Assembly: GCA_016302545.1 (NCBI GenBank)
Contig: JAEDNK010000009.1
Span: 1-24,205 of the forward strand
Length of the DNA stretch: 24,205 nt
DNA from: Bacillota bacterium
GTDB taxonomy: Bacteria; Bacillota; Clostridia; Peptostreptococcales; Anaerovoracaceae
Direction: 5' to 3'
Shown here: positions 15,828 to 23,178 of the stretch, piece after piece
Numbering within the stretch: the first letter of the stretch is position 1
How the letters are laid out: the number at the start of each line of letters is the position of its first letter
Notes under the pieces: generated by a model
The model's input: the letters and a program-made list of their open reading frames with translations, nothing else
What the model was told of the DNA's origin: nothing
The model's database searches: none
Made by a program: the position numbers and the translations under genes

Positions 15828-16001
15828 TTACTTTGAAAATGTTTCAATTTTCTGTTTGGCGTTATCTAAGATTTCGGTGCACTCATCATAGCAGCGTATG
15901 CCTTCTTCGTAGCACTTTATTGCCTCGTCTAAAGAAGTTTCCTCATCCCTGATTTTTTTCGCAATCTCTTCAAGCTTTTTTATGGATGTTTCAAAGCTCA
16001 T
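15828..16001 (-). CDS. xseB: Exodeoxyribonuclease VII small subunit
   Basis: This 57-residue protein reads MSFETSIKKLEEIAKKIRDE then ETSLDEAIKCYEEGIRCYDE and a helical tail ending in FSK. The pattern F-E-x3-KLEEI...L-(D/E)-E-(A/S)-[ILMV]-x-x(Y/F)E-x-G is the XseB signature: a two-helix hairpin that assembles several copies on XseA. The ATG overlaps the xseA stop (ATGA), with GGAGG seven bases upstream, and the stop lies just before the ispA ribosome-binding site. Three cysteines (30, 37, 41) are a little unusual. Confidence 0.93.
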   Translation of the reverse strand: MSFETSIKKLEEIAKKIRDEETSLDEAIKCYEEGIRCYDECTEILDNAKQKIETFSK

Positions 16002-17152
16002 AATTTTTCCTCCGAATTAAAATCCCTTATTGTGAAAACAGCGCGCCCGTCCTTTAGAGAAAGAAGGTATCTTCCTCCCTCTTTTATATCTTTTACCGAG
16101 GAGATAACCTTTCCCGACATATCTTCAAGGATGCCGTATCCTTTTTTAAGAACTGCCGCAGGATTGTTTTCCTCCAGCAAAAGCTTCATGGTTTCAAGCT
16201 TATGGCTGTATTCCGCCATCCTTTTTTCCATGAAAGTCCTGATTTCAACCATATAGCCCTCTGCCTTAAGCCTGTCTGTATTTACCTTGGAATTCAGGCC
16301 GGAAAGCAAATTATCTCTCTGCTTTTCCAGCTTTTCTCTGATTTCCCTCAGATCGGGCACCGCCATTTCCGCTGCGGCAGTTGGTGTTTCGGCCCTTCGG
16401 TCGGCTACAAAGTCTGAAATGCTGAAATCTATTTCATGTCCCACTGCGGAAATTACGGGAATGGGACAGTTATATACAGCTCGCGCCAGTATTTCTTCGT
16501 TAAAAGCCCAAAGATCTTCTGCTGAGCCTCCGCCTCGCCCTAAAATCAAGGTGTCTATATCTGAAAACTGTTCATGGCTTCCTATCATATCAAGGGTAGA
16601 AGCCATATCCGAGGCAGCTCCTTCTCCCTGTACCTGCACCGGAAATATTATTATATCCACCAGATTGTTTCTGGAGGTTATTATCTTTAAAATGTCCTGC
16701 ACAGCGGCTCCTGTAGATGATGTTATGATACCTATTTTATGAGGAAATTCGGGAATAGGCTTTTTATGGGCAGGATCAAAGAGCCCTTCTTTGGCAAGCT
16801 TGTCTTTAAGCAGCTGAAAAGCCATTGCAAGGTTTCCTTCCCCTGCTACGGTCACCGTTCTTACAAACAGCGTATATGTGCCGCCCTTCTTATAGACATT
16901 GATGTATCCGTTTATTACCACCTGAAGGCCGTCTCCCAGCTCATAGGAAAGCTTCTTTACATAGGAGGCGGGAAAAAAGCAGTTTATCTTGCTGTTTTCG
17001 TCGTTTATTGAAAAATACACATGGCCGCTTGAATGATACTTCAGATTGGAAATCTCCCCTGTAACCGTCACATTTCCCAAAAGCGGGTCGGTCATCAGCA
17101 CACGGCTTATATATTCATTTAGTTGTGAAACCGTAACGGGCTTTAAGGCCAT
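15998..17152 (-). CDS. xseA: Exodeoxyribonuclease VII large subunit
   Basis: The 384-residue catalytic subunit degrades single-stranded DNA to oligonucleotides together with XseB. It has an N-terminal OB fold (VTVTGEISNLKYHSSGHVYF), then the catalytic core with IGIITSSTGAAVQDIL, LILGRGGGSAEDLWAFNEE and PVISAVGHEIDFSISDFVAD, followed by a coiled-coil arm (about 265-335) and a short C-terminal domain. A TTG at 17167 is in frame, but ATG 17152 has GGAGGG seven bases upstream and gives the typical MALKPVTVSQLN N-terminus, so I use it. It overlaps the preceding Kae1-like gene by 38 bases. Confidence 0.95.
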   Translation of the reverse strand: MALKPVTVSQLNEYISRVLMTDPLLGNVTVTGEISNLKYHSSGHVYFSINDENSKINCFFPASYVKKLSYELGDGLQVVINGYINVYKKGGTYTLFVRTVTVAGEGNLAMAFQLLKDKLAKEGLFDPAHKKPIPEFPHKIGIITSSTGAAVQDILKIITSRNNLVDIIIFPVQVQGEGAASDMASTLDMIGSHEQFSDIDTLILGRGGGSAEDLWAFNEEILARAVYNCPIPVISAVGHEIDFSISDFVADRRAETPTAAAEMAVPDLREIREKLEKQRDNLLSGLNSKVNTDRLKAEGYMVEIRTFMEKRMAEYSHKLETMKLLLEENNPAAVLKKGYGILEDMSGKVISSVKDIKEGGRYLLSLKDGRAVFTIRDFNSEEKL

Positions 17153-18107
17153 ATTTTTTCCCTCCAAGAAGAGATATGCCCACAGCGTTATCCGAAGAAA
17201 GCTCGGGACTGCCGAAGGCTGTATTTATGCCGGACGGAAGATTTCTTTCAAGATAGTTCCTCAAGAAAGCGCTGCATGAAACACCTCCGGCATAAAGAAA
17301 ATCATGGATATTATACTTATCCGCAAGATAAAGGGTCATATCTGCCACCGAACGGCTCAGTGCATCCATGAGAGATGCTGAGAGAGCTTCCCGGCTGCAG
17401 CTGCCTGCGGCAAGTATTCTCTGACATTGGGTTTCAATGCCCGACAGATTTACGAAACCGTCCCTGACCTTGATCCTTTTTAAAAGCTTGCTATCTATGT
17501 CATCCTCTGCTGCATTGAGGGAAAGACTGTCAATTTCCTCTCCGCATGGAAAATGGTATCCCATAGCAACGCCAACTCTGTCAAGAACCTGTCCGTAGGC
17601 AATATCAAGGCTTCCGCCTACAATTTCCATAGTACCCCTATTATCGTCACACAGGAGTGCTTCCGTAGTGCCGCCGCTGAAATGAAAGCATATGAGCCTG
17701 TCCCTTTTAGACATGGAGGAATAATGCTTAACAGCCTCTATGTGTCCCTCCTGATGACTGAATTCATAAAGGGGCACGCCAAGAGCTGCGGCAATGGCTT
17801 TTGCAGTACCGGCCCCCGCCGTAAAAACCGGCATATATGAGCCCTCTATGGGTCTGGGTCTTGTGGAAACGGCAACAGAGCCGATATTTCCCAATACGCC
17901 TTCCGTGCCGAAGGCCTCTTTTACAGCCTCGGGGAGTTTCTGCACATGCTGAAAGAGCGCCTCGGACTGTCTGAGACCTCTTTCCCCTGTTTTAACCTCT
18001 AAAAAGCTCTGATAATTGAATATTATATCTCCGTTTGAGGCTGTAACAGCCACGGAGGTTTTGTAATTGCTGGTGTCTATGCCCAGTGAAAGCAAGCTGT
18101 TATTCAT
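17115..18107 (-). CDS. Kae1/TsaD-family paralog (peptidase M22-like), probably not canonical TsaD
   Basis: The 330-residue ASKHA-fold protein has GIDTSNYKTSVAV at its N-terminus (9-21), the metal-binding pair His118/His122 in SHQEGH, SGGTTE (144-149) and a C-terminal SSDNAVGI carrying the third metal-ligand aspartate. TsaD makes the threonylcarbamoyl modification t6A37 with TsaB/TsaE. Canonical TsaD reads closer to GIE(S/T)SCD(D/E)T and SGGHT, and here these are GIDTSNYKTS and SGGTTE. This is the shorter clostridial M22 variant often annotated O-sialoglycoprotein endopeptidase; its function is not known. tsaB/tsaE are not nearby. It sits between nusB and xseA, where B. subtilis has folD. The ribosome-binding site before ATG 18107 is weak; coupling with nusB (13-base gap) is likely. 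Confidence 0.8.
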   Translation of the reverse strand: MNNSLLSLGIDTSNYKTSVAVTASNGDIIFNYQSFLEVKTGERGLRQSEALFQHVQKLPEAVKEAFGTEGVLGNIGSVAVSTRPRPIEGSYMPVFTAGAGTAKAIAAALGVPLYEFSHQEGHIEAVKHYSSMSKRDRLICFHFSGGTTEALLCDDNRGTMEIVGGSLDIAYGQVLDRVGVAMGYHFPCGEEIDSLSLNAAEDDIDSKLLKRIKVRDGFVNLSGIETQCQRILAAGSCSREALSASLMDALSRSVADMTLYLADKYNIHDFLYAGGVSCSAFLRNYLERNLPSGINTAFGSPELSSDNAVGISLLGGKKYGLKARYGFTTK

Positions 18108-18120
18108 GGTGAGATGCCGC

Positions 18121-18516
18121 TTATATGGTTTTTTCTATCTTTGCGAGTACGGCGTTTACGAACTTAGGTGAACGGTCCGTTCCGTAGTCTTTAGCAAGAT
18201 TCACCGCTTCATTGATGGCAACAGCCCTAGGGACATCGTCTGAAGAAAGCATTTCGCCTACTGCAACCCTGATTATGGCTAAATCGGGCTTTGCCATGCG
18301 CGAAGCATTCCAGCCTTCGCTGGCGGAGTCGATCATACCGTCTATTTTTTTTATGTTTCCGCAAATGAAGGAAAGCAGATTGTCAATGTACTCCTTCTGC
18401 CCTCCGGCGCTGCATTCCGCCGTATATGCGGCTATATCCGGATTGTCAAAGTCCTTGTGAACCTCTATCTGAAACATTGTCTGCATTACAAATTCTCTTG
18501 CCTGTTTTCTATTCAT
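18121..18516 (-). CDS. nusB: Transcription antitermination factor NusB
   Basis: The 131-residue helical protein begins MNRKQAREFVMQTMFQ and ends with the family signature (AVAINEAVNLAKDYGTDRSP, KFVNAVLAKI). NusB binds boxA RNA with NusE (S10) and supports rRNA transcription antitermination. Its ATG overlaps the Asp23-protein stop by 8 bases (ATGAATAG), so it is translationally coupled. Confidence 0.96.
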   Translation of the reverse strand: MNRKQAREFVMQTMFQIEVHKDFDNPDIAAYTAECSAGGQKEYIDNLLSFICGNIKKIDGMIDSASEGWNASRMAKPDLAIIRVAVGEMLSSDDVPRAVAINEAVNLAKDYGTDRSPKFVNAVLAKIEKTI

Positions 18517-18820
18517 TTATTCTGCTGCCTTCCTGAGGCATCATAACTCCCTGCACATGAATGTTTACGGCCTTAACCTTCTGCTGTGTGGTGGATTCCA
18601 CTGCCTCTTTTACTGAATTCTGTATATCCCATGCCAGCTGGGGAATCTTTACTCCAAAATCGGCGTCTATAAAGACATCAAGAATGAAGCCCTCTTTGTC
18701 CTTGGAAAGCTTAATCTCTCTTTCGTGATTTACTCCCGCTACGGCATTGGTGGCTTTAGAAGCAGCAAGGCTTACGATTTCCTTTGAAATTTTGTTGATA
18801 TTAGGTTTATCACTGCTCAT
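18509..18820 (-). CDS. Asp23/Gls24-family envelope stress protein (YqhY-like)
   Basis: The 103-residue protein has the Asp23 pattern (IVSLAASKATNAVAGV near the start, GFILDVFIDADFGVKIPQLA in the middle, VKAVNIHVQGVMM at the end). Family members such as YqhY are abundant small cytosolic or membrane-proximal proteins; YqhY is linked to acetyl-CoA carboxylase control in B. subtilis, but the biochemical role is not settled. In B. subtilis yqhY also lies next to nusB. It has its own promoter and an AAGGAAG ribosome-binding site, and heads the nusB...tlyA run. Confidence 0.9.
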   Translation of the reverse strand: MSSDKPNINKISKEIVSLAASKATNAVAGVNHEREIKLSKDKEGFILDVFIDADFGVKIPQLAWDIQNSVKEAVESTTQQKVKAVNIHVQGVMMPQEGSRINE

Positions 18821-18858
18821 AGCTGACTTCCTTTTTTGCCATAAATGTTTATCTTGTT

Positions 18859-18887
18859 ATTATAGCAGAAAAGGGCTTTTTTTTCAA
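18859..18887 (-). promoter_or_regulatory. Strong sigma-A promoter for asp23-nusB-...
   Basis: On the minus strand TTGAAA (18887-18882) and a perfect TATAAT (18864-18859) are 17 bases apart. The Asp23 start codon is 38 bases further on. It lies just after spoIIIAH, so the housekeeping run can be expressed independently of sporulation. Confidence 0.8.
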
Positions 18888-18891
18888 TGAC

Positions 18892-19395
18892 CTAATATTT
18901 ACTTTGGATGACTATTTTATCCGCTGTTCTGCCTGTTTCACGCATGACTATATCGCAGATTTTGGCTACCGTATTGGTGTCAAGCTCCTGTTTGTCTACG
19001 GTTACGGTTACGCAACTCTCCGTGATAACCACATAGGAGGAAGGCAGATTTTTAGATTTTATGAGGCTTTCCACTGAAAGCTCCTTTTCCATGTAACCGG
19101 TAATCCGCTTTTTTTCCTGCTCCGAGTCCATACTGGATAAGAGCTTGTTTCTTTCGAGGTCCAGTGCGGCACGCATTTCCTCGAAGGTTCCCTCCTTATC
19201 AGCGTCTTCGGAAACCGCAAGGCTGTCAACTAGCACATCTCCGTCGTGAACCGGTATTTCGTTTCCCATCTGCGAAGTCACCAAAAGTCCGGCGCCGAAT
19301 ACGAGAATCAGACACAGCGCTCCGAGCCTTTTCCCTTTGTAAAGAATATCCTTATAGCTGAATTTCTTTTTTAAAAATTGAGTTTTCAAAGTCAT
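18892..19395 (-). CDS. spoIIIAH: Stage III sporulation protein AH
   Basis: The 167-residue protein has a basic N-terminus, one membrane helix (about 25-42) and an extracellular ring-building (YscJ/FliF-like) domain at the C-terminus (about 95-165). In sporulating Firmicutes, SpoIIIAH crosses the intermembrane space to bind forespore SpoIIQ, forming the feeding channel. ATG 19395 overlaps the spoIIIAG stop (ATGA); the GGAGG is only two bases from it, so TTG two codons later (seven-base spacing) may be the real start. Confidence 0.92.
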   Translation of the reverse strand: MTLKTQFLKKKFSYKDILYKGKRLGALCLILVFGAGLLVTSQMGNEIPVHDGDVLVDSLAVSEDADKEGTFEEMRAALDLERNKLLSSMDSEQEKKRITGYMEKELSVESLIKSKNLPSSYVVITESCVTVTVDKQELDTNTVAKICDIVMRETGRTADKIVIQSKY

Positions 19396-19754
19396 TCCTC
19401 CTGTTCTTTTTCAAAAACTGTTACACTGGAAACCGGAATATCGTAAAGGGTTGCAACTCCTTTGCTGAGATTCTGTGCCACAGCAGGGATTCTTGCCCCC
19501 TCTGCCGTAACTATTACTCCAACTACCTTTCCGTCCTGACCGTATTCTATGGCTGCATCTACATCCCCCGCTCCTTTGATGCCCGACAGAACGCTTGCAA
19601 GCCTTTCTTCGCTGCTGCCGTCCATATCGATAATCTGCCGTCTTCCGTCCTTATTCTGAGAAAATATGCTCAAAGCCATAATCAGAATCGCACCGACGAG
19701 AAGCAGGGTAACCAGTCCCCTAAGCGCCTTTTTACTCACCAATTTTTCAAACAT
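19392..19754 (-). CDS. spoIIIAG: Stage III sporulation protein AG, compact form
   Basis: The 120-residue protein has one membrane helix (about 12-31) and a ring-building domain: RLASVLSGIKGAGDVDAAIE, then directly GKVVGVIVTAEGARIPAVAQ and a final strand VSSVTVFEKE. B. subtilis SpoIIIAG is around 230 residues, largely because a long beta-rich insertion splits that domain and builds the wide ring. Here only a short turn (YGQD) joins the two halves. TAGGAG lies seven bases before ATG 19754. The identity is secure from order and the GVIVTAEGA signature. Confidence 0.92.
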   Translation of the reverse strand: MFEKLVSKKALRGLVTLLLVGAILIMALSIFSQNKDGRRQIIDMDGSSEERLASVLSGIKGAGDVDAAIEYGQDGKVVGVIVTAEGARIPAVAQNLSKGVATLYDIPVSSVTVFEKEQEE

Positions 19755-19799
19755 AATTACACTCCTAAATATATTATTTTTTATGTCAGGTTATGACTT

Positions 19800-19967
19800 T
19801 TATTGAAATCTGATTACAGGCTCCAGAATGACTGCCAGTACTATCAGAGAAAAAATAAATTTAAGGTACTTTTCGAGAGAGGATTCAGGCAGAAGAATCC
19901 GGAAAAAGGAAAGCGAGATTATTATCAGAAAAATATCTTTTACCCAGAGCAAAAGATTATCCGCCAT
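19800..19967 (-). CDS. spoIIIAF: Stage III sporulation protein AF, minimal two-helix form
   Basis: This 55-residue protein holds two hydrophobic segments (about 4-26 and 35-52) around LLPESSLEKYLKF, which matches the N-terminal LLPSS-x-x-KY region of SpoIIIAF. B. subtilis SpoIIIAF is about 200 residues, with a soluble ring-building domain after the helices; here the reading frame stops right after them (TAA at 19802-19800). Only 45 bases of apparently noncoding, AT-rich DNA separate it from spoIIIAG, so no frameshifted remnant is visible. GGAGGGGG, which also encodes the Gly-rich SpoIIIAE tail, is its ribosome-binding site, and the start is 4 bases past spoIIIAE. Identification rests on position plus the short motif. 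Confidence 0.82.
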   Translation of the reverse strand: MADNLLLWVKDIFLIIISLSFFRILLPESSLEKYLKFIFSLIVLAVILEPVIRFQ

Positions 19968-19971
19968 GTTG

Positions 19972-21057
19972 TCATCCCCCTCCCATACCTATAATGACGC
20001 TGATAAAAATTATAAACAGAAGAGCTGCAAAGAATAACACCGCTCCCAGAGAAATTATGCAGCTTCCCATGTCGTTTAATCCGTCGGAGATTTTACTTTC
20101 GCAAATAGGTTCGGCGGCTGCGGCTGTTAATTTATAGATCAAGGCTATTGCCAGCAGTTTAATCAGAGGCGTCAGTATAACAAGAATAAGCGCTATAATT
20201 CCGAATATTCCCACGATACTCTTTATTGTGCCCATGCACCTTACGAAAAGCTCTGCTGTATCTGCGGTAAAGCCGCCTACAATGGGAATAAATGTGCTGA
20301 GTGAATATTTCGCCGTGTTTATGAGCAGACCGTCGGAGGCGTCGGTAATCAGCCCCTGCACGGAGATTATTCCTGACAGAATGGCAATAATAAGCCCTGT
20401 AACGGCAAGGGCTGCGTTTCTGAGCAGCTTAGACAGTTTGTTTACATAATCTTTTTCTGTTAAACAATTTACTAGAGTCAGAATCGTGGCTGCAAACATA
20501 GCCGGAAGTATAAGTCGTTTCAATATTATTCCCGTGCCTGTAACAGCGCCGATAACGACAGGGCTCATTACGGTGCCTGAGGCAATGCTGCCCGTTGAAA
20601 TAAGAATTCCCAGCAATATAGGTGTCAGTATTTCCATGGTGCTAACCATGGTCGTAACCGAATCAACAGCCAGTTCGTATGCCAGTCTGAAGCTGTTAAC
20701 GGATATGCCTATTATGATCATCGTGCATACCATAAGAGTTATATCCGACATGGATTTTTTGCCGAAGGAGGATGAAAGGTTTCGGACAAGACCTATTATT
20801 ATGCATATGATAAGAATTTCCACACCTAATACGAGAGCTGCTCTTATTTCGTACAAAACAAGGCTTTTCAGCCCGTCTATGAGCTGCTGGCTTTTAAAAA
20901 TGCTTTCTCCGCTCAGAGTTGCTTCCAATATTTTTTCCATGGTGAATTCCTCGGCAATGCTTCCCGATATTTCTCCGGCCTTTTCGCTTATTATTCCGGC
21001 CTGCTCGGGGTCAATCACATTGTTCATCTGTTCTTCCAGTATCTTTTCGTAATCCAT
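19972..21057 (-). CDS. spoIIIAE: Stage III sporulation protein AE
   Basis: The 361-residue polytopic membrane protein has a soluble N-terminal stretch (about 1-65) and about eight hydrophobic segments from residue 70 on, with family sequences such as LSTFIPIVGGFTADTAELF and the LIKLLAIALIYKLTAAAAEPI region. SpoIIIAE is the large membrane component of the SpoIIIA-SpoIIQ complex and resembles export-apparatus permeases. It lacks the cleavable N-terminal signal peptide seen in some homologues. GAGG is seven bases before ATG 21057; the gene ends in codons for MGGG that double as the next ribosome-binding site. Confidence 0.93.
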   Translation of the reverse strand: MDYEKILEEQMNNVIDPEQAGIISEKAGEISGSIAEEFTMEKILEATLSGESIFKSQQLIDGLKSLVLYEIRAALVLGVEILIICIIIGLVRNLSSSFGKKSMSDITLMVCTMIIIGISVNSFRLAYELAVDSVTTMVSTMEILTPILLGILISTGSIASGTVMSPVVIGAVTGTGIILKRLILPAMFAATILTLVNCLTEKDYVNKLSKLLRNAALAVTGLIIAILSGIISVQGLITDASDGLLINTAKYSLSTFIPIVGGFTADTAELFVRCMGTIKSIVGIFGIIALILVILTPLIKLLAIALIYKLTAAAAEPICESKISDGLNDMGSCIISLGAVLFFAALLFIIFISVIIGMGGG

Positions 21058-21066
21058 TTATGTACC

Positions 21067-21453
21067 TCAAATCAGGCTGTCAAGCAGATTAAGAAGGGAT
21101 GTGAATACGGGAATGGCTACAAAAAAAATACCTATCTTTCCTGCCAGCTCAACCTTAGTCCCGATGGATTTTTCCCCTGCGTCCTCACACAGCGCCGAAG
21201 TGAACTCGGTGGCGTAAGCGATGACAAGAACCTTTAATATCACGGGAAAATACTCCTTTCCGTAGGTGAGCCTGCCGTATAGGCTTTCCATATATACGAA
21301 GGCCTGCTGAAGTCCTTCAAGAGCAAACCACAGTAATATAATGGAGGTGCAGAGAACGGCTTCCACAGTGAATTCAGGCTTATAGGCTTTTATGATTGAA
21401 ATAATAATCAGACCTGTAATTCCCACTGCGCAGATTTTTAATATTACAACCAT
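21067..21453 (-). CDS. spoIIIAD: Stage III sporulation protein AD
   Basis: The 128-residue membrane protein has four hydrophobic segments (about 3-22, 32-50, 66-86 and 103-125), containing YFPVILKVLVIAYATEFTSA and CEDAGEKSIGTKVELAGKIG, which are SpoIIIAD hallmarks. It is an integral component of the SpoIIIA complex and distantly similar to SpoIIIAC. It lies between AC and AE with gaps of 11 and 9 bases. Confidence 0.95.
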   Translation of the reverse strand: MVVILKICAVGITGLIIISIIKAYKPEFTVEAVLCTSIILLWFALEGLQQAFVYMESLYGRLTYGKEYFPVILKVLVIAYATEFTSALCEDAGEKSIGTKVELAGKIGIFFVAIPVFTSLLNLLDSLI

Positions 21454-21464
21454 TTTTTCACCTG

Positions 21465-21665
21465 CTAAAATGAAACGAAGACCTTAACAGTCTCAAAAAA
21501 TTCGCTTATCATCTTTACCACGATTGCCAGCACGATGATAACGCCCGCCAAGGTGACCATCATGGCTTCCTCGTCTCTGCCCGCCTTGCTCAGAATTTGA
21601 TTGAGCAAAGCAATGGCAATGCCTATTCCCGCAATCTTAAATAAAATATCCACATCAAAGGACAT
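21465..21665 (-). CDS. spoIIIAC: Stage III sporulation protein AC
   Basis: The 66-residue protein has two membrane helices (about 8-25 and 34-56) around the loop LSKAGRDEEAMMVTLAGV, the typical SpoIIIAC signature. It is a small membrane subunit of the SpoIIIA complex. AGAGG precedes ATG 21665; 23 bases separate it from spoIIIAB. Confidence 0.95.
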   Translation of the reverse strand: MSFDVDILFKIAGIGIAIALLNQILSKAGRDEEAMMVTLAGVIIVLAIVVKMISEFFETVKVFVSF

Positions 21666-21688
21666 AAGTTTTCACCTCTCGTTTTATG

Positions 21689-22204
21689 CTATAAAAAAAT
21701 AATGGCAATAAGCCCTCCGGCAAAGAATCCTATTTTTCTGTACAGAGGTCCCTTTGCCGTATAGGTCTGCCTCGCCTTTCCAATCTGTTCCGAAAGCCGC
21801 TGCTCCAGATAATCAAAGCTTGCCTGCTGATTTTGCCAGTCGGTCTGCCCCAGAAATGTGCCGGGATAGCTTATCAGCTCCATGTCATCGGCTGTTAAAG
21901 GAGTATTTCTATATGTCTTAACCGCCTTCTGAGCCCAAATTTGGGCCATATCGGCGTTTTTTTCGTTAACTGCTGCCCCTGTTTCACCGAGGAGCGTAAA
22001 GGCTCTTGAATTTTCGTTTTTACTTTCGGTTTCTGCGATGGATGTAAGAGGCTCCCTGAAATAATTTATCCTGCCTTTTAAGAAGATTATCATCCTTCTG
22101 AAATCCTCCAGAAGAGCAATTCTTTCCTTAAGTTCCCGAGCTTTCAATGCTCCCATAAAGCCGCATGATGCCACAAAGCCTGCGGTCATTATTGCCTTAA
22201 CCAT
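21689..22204 (-). CDS. spoIIIAB: Stage III sporulation protein AB
   Basis: The 171-residue protein has a short N-terminal hydrophobic segment, a helical soluble body beginning RELKERIALLEDFRRMIIFL and a C-terminal hydrophobic anchor (GFFAGGLIAIIFL). This is the SpoIIIAB layout, which resembles type II secretion GspF-like proteins and pairs with the SpoIIIAA ATPase. Its ATG overlaps the spoIIIAA stop by 8 bases, with GAGGAGG inside spoIIIAA. Confidence 0.93.
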   Translation of the reverse strand: MVKAIMTAGFVASCGFMGALKARELKERIALLEDFRRMIIFLKGRINYFREPLTSIAETESKNENSRAFTLLGETGAAVNEKNADMAQIWAQKAVKTYRNTPLTADDMELISYPGTFLGQTDWQNQQASFDYLEQRLSEQIGKARQTYTAKGPLYRKIGFFAGGLIAIIFL

Positions 22205-23075
22205 TTATGACCTCCTCCACAAATCCGGGGCCTTGGCGGTTTGAGAGGAAAATAATGTTTTCAAAAAAGCTGCTTGTTATCAGCGGCGCAATTTCCGATT
22301 TATTCAGGTCCTCCTGCCTGCTGCCGTGGATTGAGGTTATCAGCGCCACTCCCGAGCTGAGACATTGTCTTGCGGCTTCTAGATCCTCTTTTTTGCCTAT
22401 TTCGTCGGTTATTATTACATCCGGCGACATGGAACGGATGAGCATCTGTATTCCCTGCGCCTTGGCTGCACCGTCAAGAACATCGGTCCGGGGACCCAGA
22501 TCAAAGCTGGGCTGTGAGTTATACATGCCTGCGATTTCCGAACGCTCGTCGCATACCGCAATCTTCAGCCTGCGGCTGCTCAGGCTGCGGCAGATGTCTC
22601 TGAGCATGGTGGTCTTGCCGCAGCCCGGCGGCGACACAATGAGGGTACTTAGCGGCCTACCGTCGCCGCCGACAAGATAGCTCGCTATCTTGTCTGAGCA
22701 GCCCTTGAATTCCTTGGCAAACCTTATGTTCATGGAGCTTATTTCCTTTATCAGCGATGTTTGTCCGTTCTTTACCACTGCCTTTCCGCATATCCCTACG
22801 CGATGCCCGCCCTCAATGGTAACAAAACCTTTCGCTAAATCTTCCTCATAAGCGTAGTATGAGTATTTGATAAGGCTGTTTAATATTTTTACAAGCTCCT
22901 CTGCCGTCACAATATGGGATATTATTTTCTCTCCTTTTGCAGTCTGAAGCCTGACATGCTGGCCGCAGCGAAGGCGAATTTCCTCGATCTCTCCGGTCAC
23001 GGCGTCAGGCAATGCCTCCAGCTCCTGCCTCACTGATGAAGGAAGCCTGACGAGAATTTCTCTGAATGTGTCCAT
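22197..23075 (-). CDS. spoIIIAA: Stage III sporulation protein AA, ATPase
   Basis: The 292-residue soluble secretion-type ATPase has Walker A PPGCGKTT (149-156), Walker B VIITDE (220-225) and conserved GFVTIEGGHRVGICG (84-97). It is thought to power the SpoIIIA-SpoIIQ channel from the mother-cell side. It is the first gene of the operon. ATG 23075 has AGAGG eight bases upstream (a second AGAGG abuts the ATG and is too close). A sigma-E-type promoter lies 32 bases upstream. Confidence 0.96.
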   Translation of the reverse strand: MDTFREILVRLPSSVRQELEALPDAVTGEIEEIRLRCGQHVRLQTAKGEKIISHIVTAEELVKILNSLIKYSYYAYEEDLAKGFVTIEGGHRVGICGKAVVKNGQTSLIKEISSMNIRFAKEFKGCSDKIASYLVGGDGRPLSTLIVSPPGCGKTTMLRDICRSLSSRRLKIAVCDERSEIAGMYNSQPSFDLGPRTDVLDGAAKAQGIQMLIRSMSPDVIITDEIGKKEDLEAARQCLSSGVALITSIHGSRQEDLNKSEIAPLITSSFFENIIFLSNRQGPGFVEEVING

Positions 23076-23106
23076 CCTCTTTTCCTCTTTTCTTTTGATT
23101 TATACA

Positions 23107-23135
23107 ATTCTATGAAGAGGACAAGTTTTTATGAC
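23107..23135 (-). promoter_or_regulatory. Sigma-E promoter of the spoIIIA operon
   Basis: On the minus strand GTCATAAA (23135-23128) and CATAGAAT (23114-23107) are 13 bases apart. This closely fits the Bacillus sigma-E pattern (GTCATATT, 13-15 bases, CATANANT), and spoIIIA is a known mother-cell sigma-E operon. The first codon is 32 bases downstream of the -10. Confidence 0.8.
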
Positions 23136-23155
23136 AGAATTAACATAAACGGTGG

Positions 23156-23161
23156 TATAAT
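23156..23161 (+). promoter_or_regulatory. Extended -10 promoter of the amidohydrolase gene
   Basis: TGGTATAAT gives an extended -10 with a perfect TATAAT hexamer at 23156-23161. A partial -35 (ATGACA at 23131-23136, 19-base spacing) is suboptimal and overlaps the divergent sigma-E -35. Confidence 0.6.
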
Positions 23162-23178
23162 ATTTATATGATTTCAGG

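Noticed and set aside
17115..18107. Naming this gene tsaD
   Set aside because: Signature loops differ from canonical TsaD, and Clostridia commonly have a separate tsaD; kept as Kae1-family paralog until the genome is checked.
19755..19799. Possible internal sporulation promoter before spoIIIAG
   Set aside because: GTCATAAC resembles a sigma-E -35, but no CATANANT -10 lies at 13-15 bases; only AT-rich sequence follows.
19803..20037. Two plus-strand open frames across the spoIIIAE-spoIIIAF junction
   Set aside because: Basic, low-complexity translations; the minus strand has a well-placed spoIIIAF start with a strong ribosome-binding site.
20486..21052. Long plus-strand open frame of 188 codons opposite spoIIIAE
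   Set aside because: It is fully antisense to a well-supported membrane gene, and its composition (Ile/Ser/Thr rich) is what reverse-reading hydrophobic codons gives. No ribosome-binding site or family match seen.
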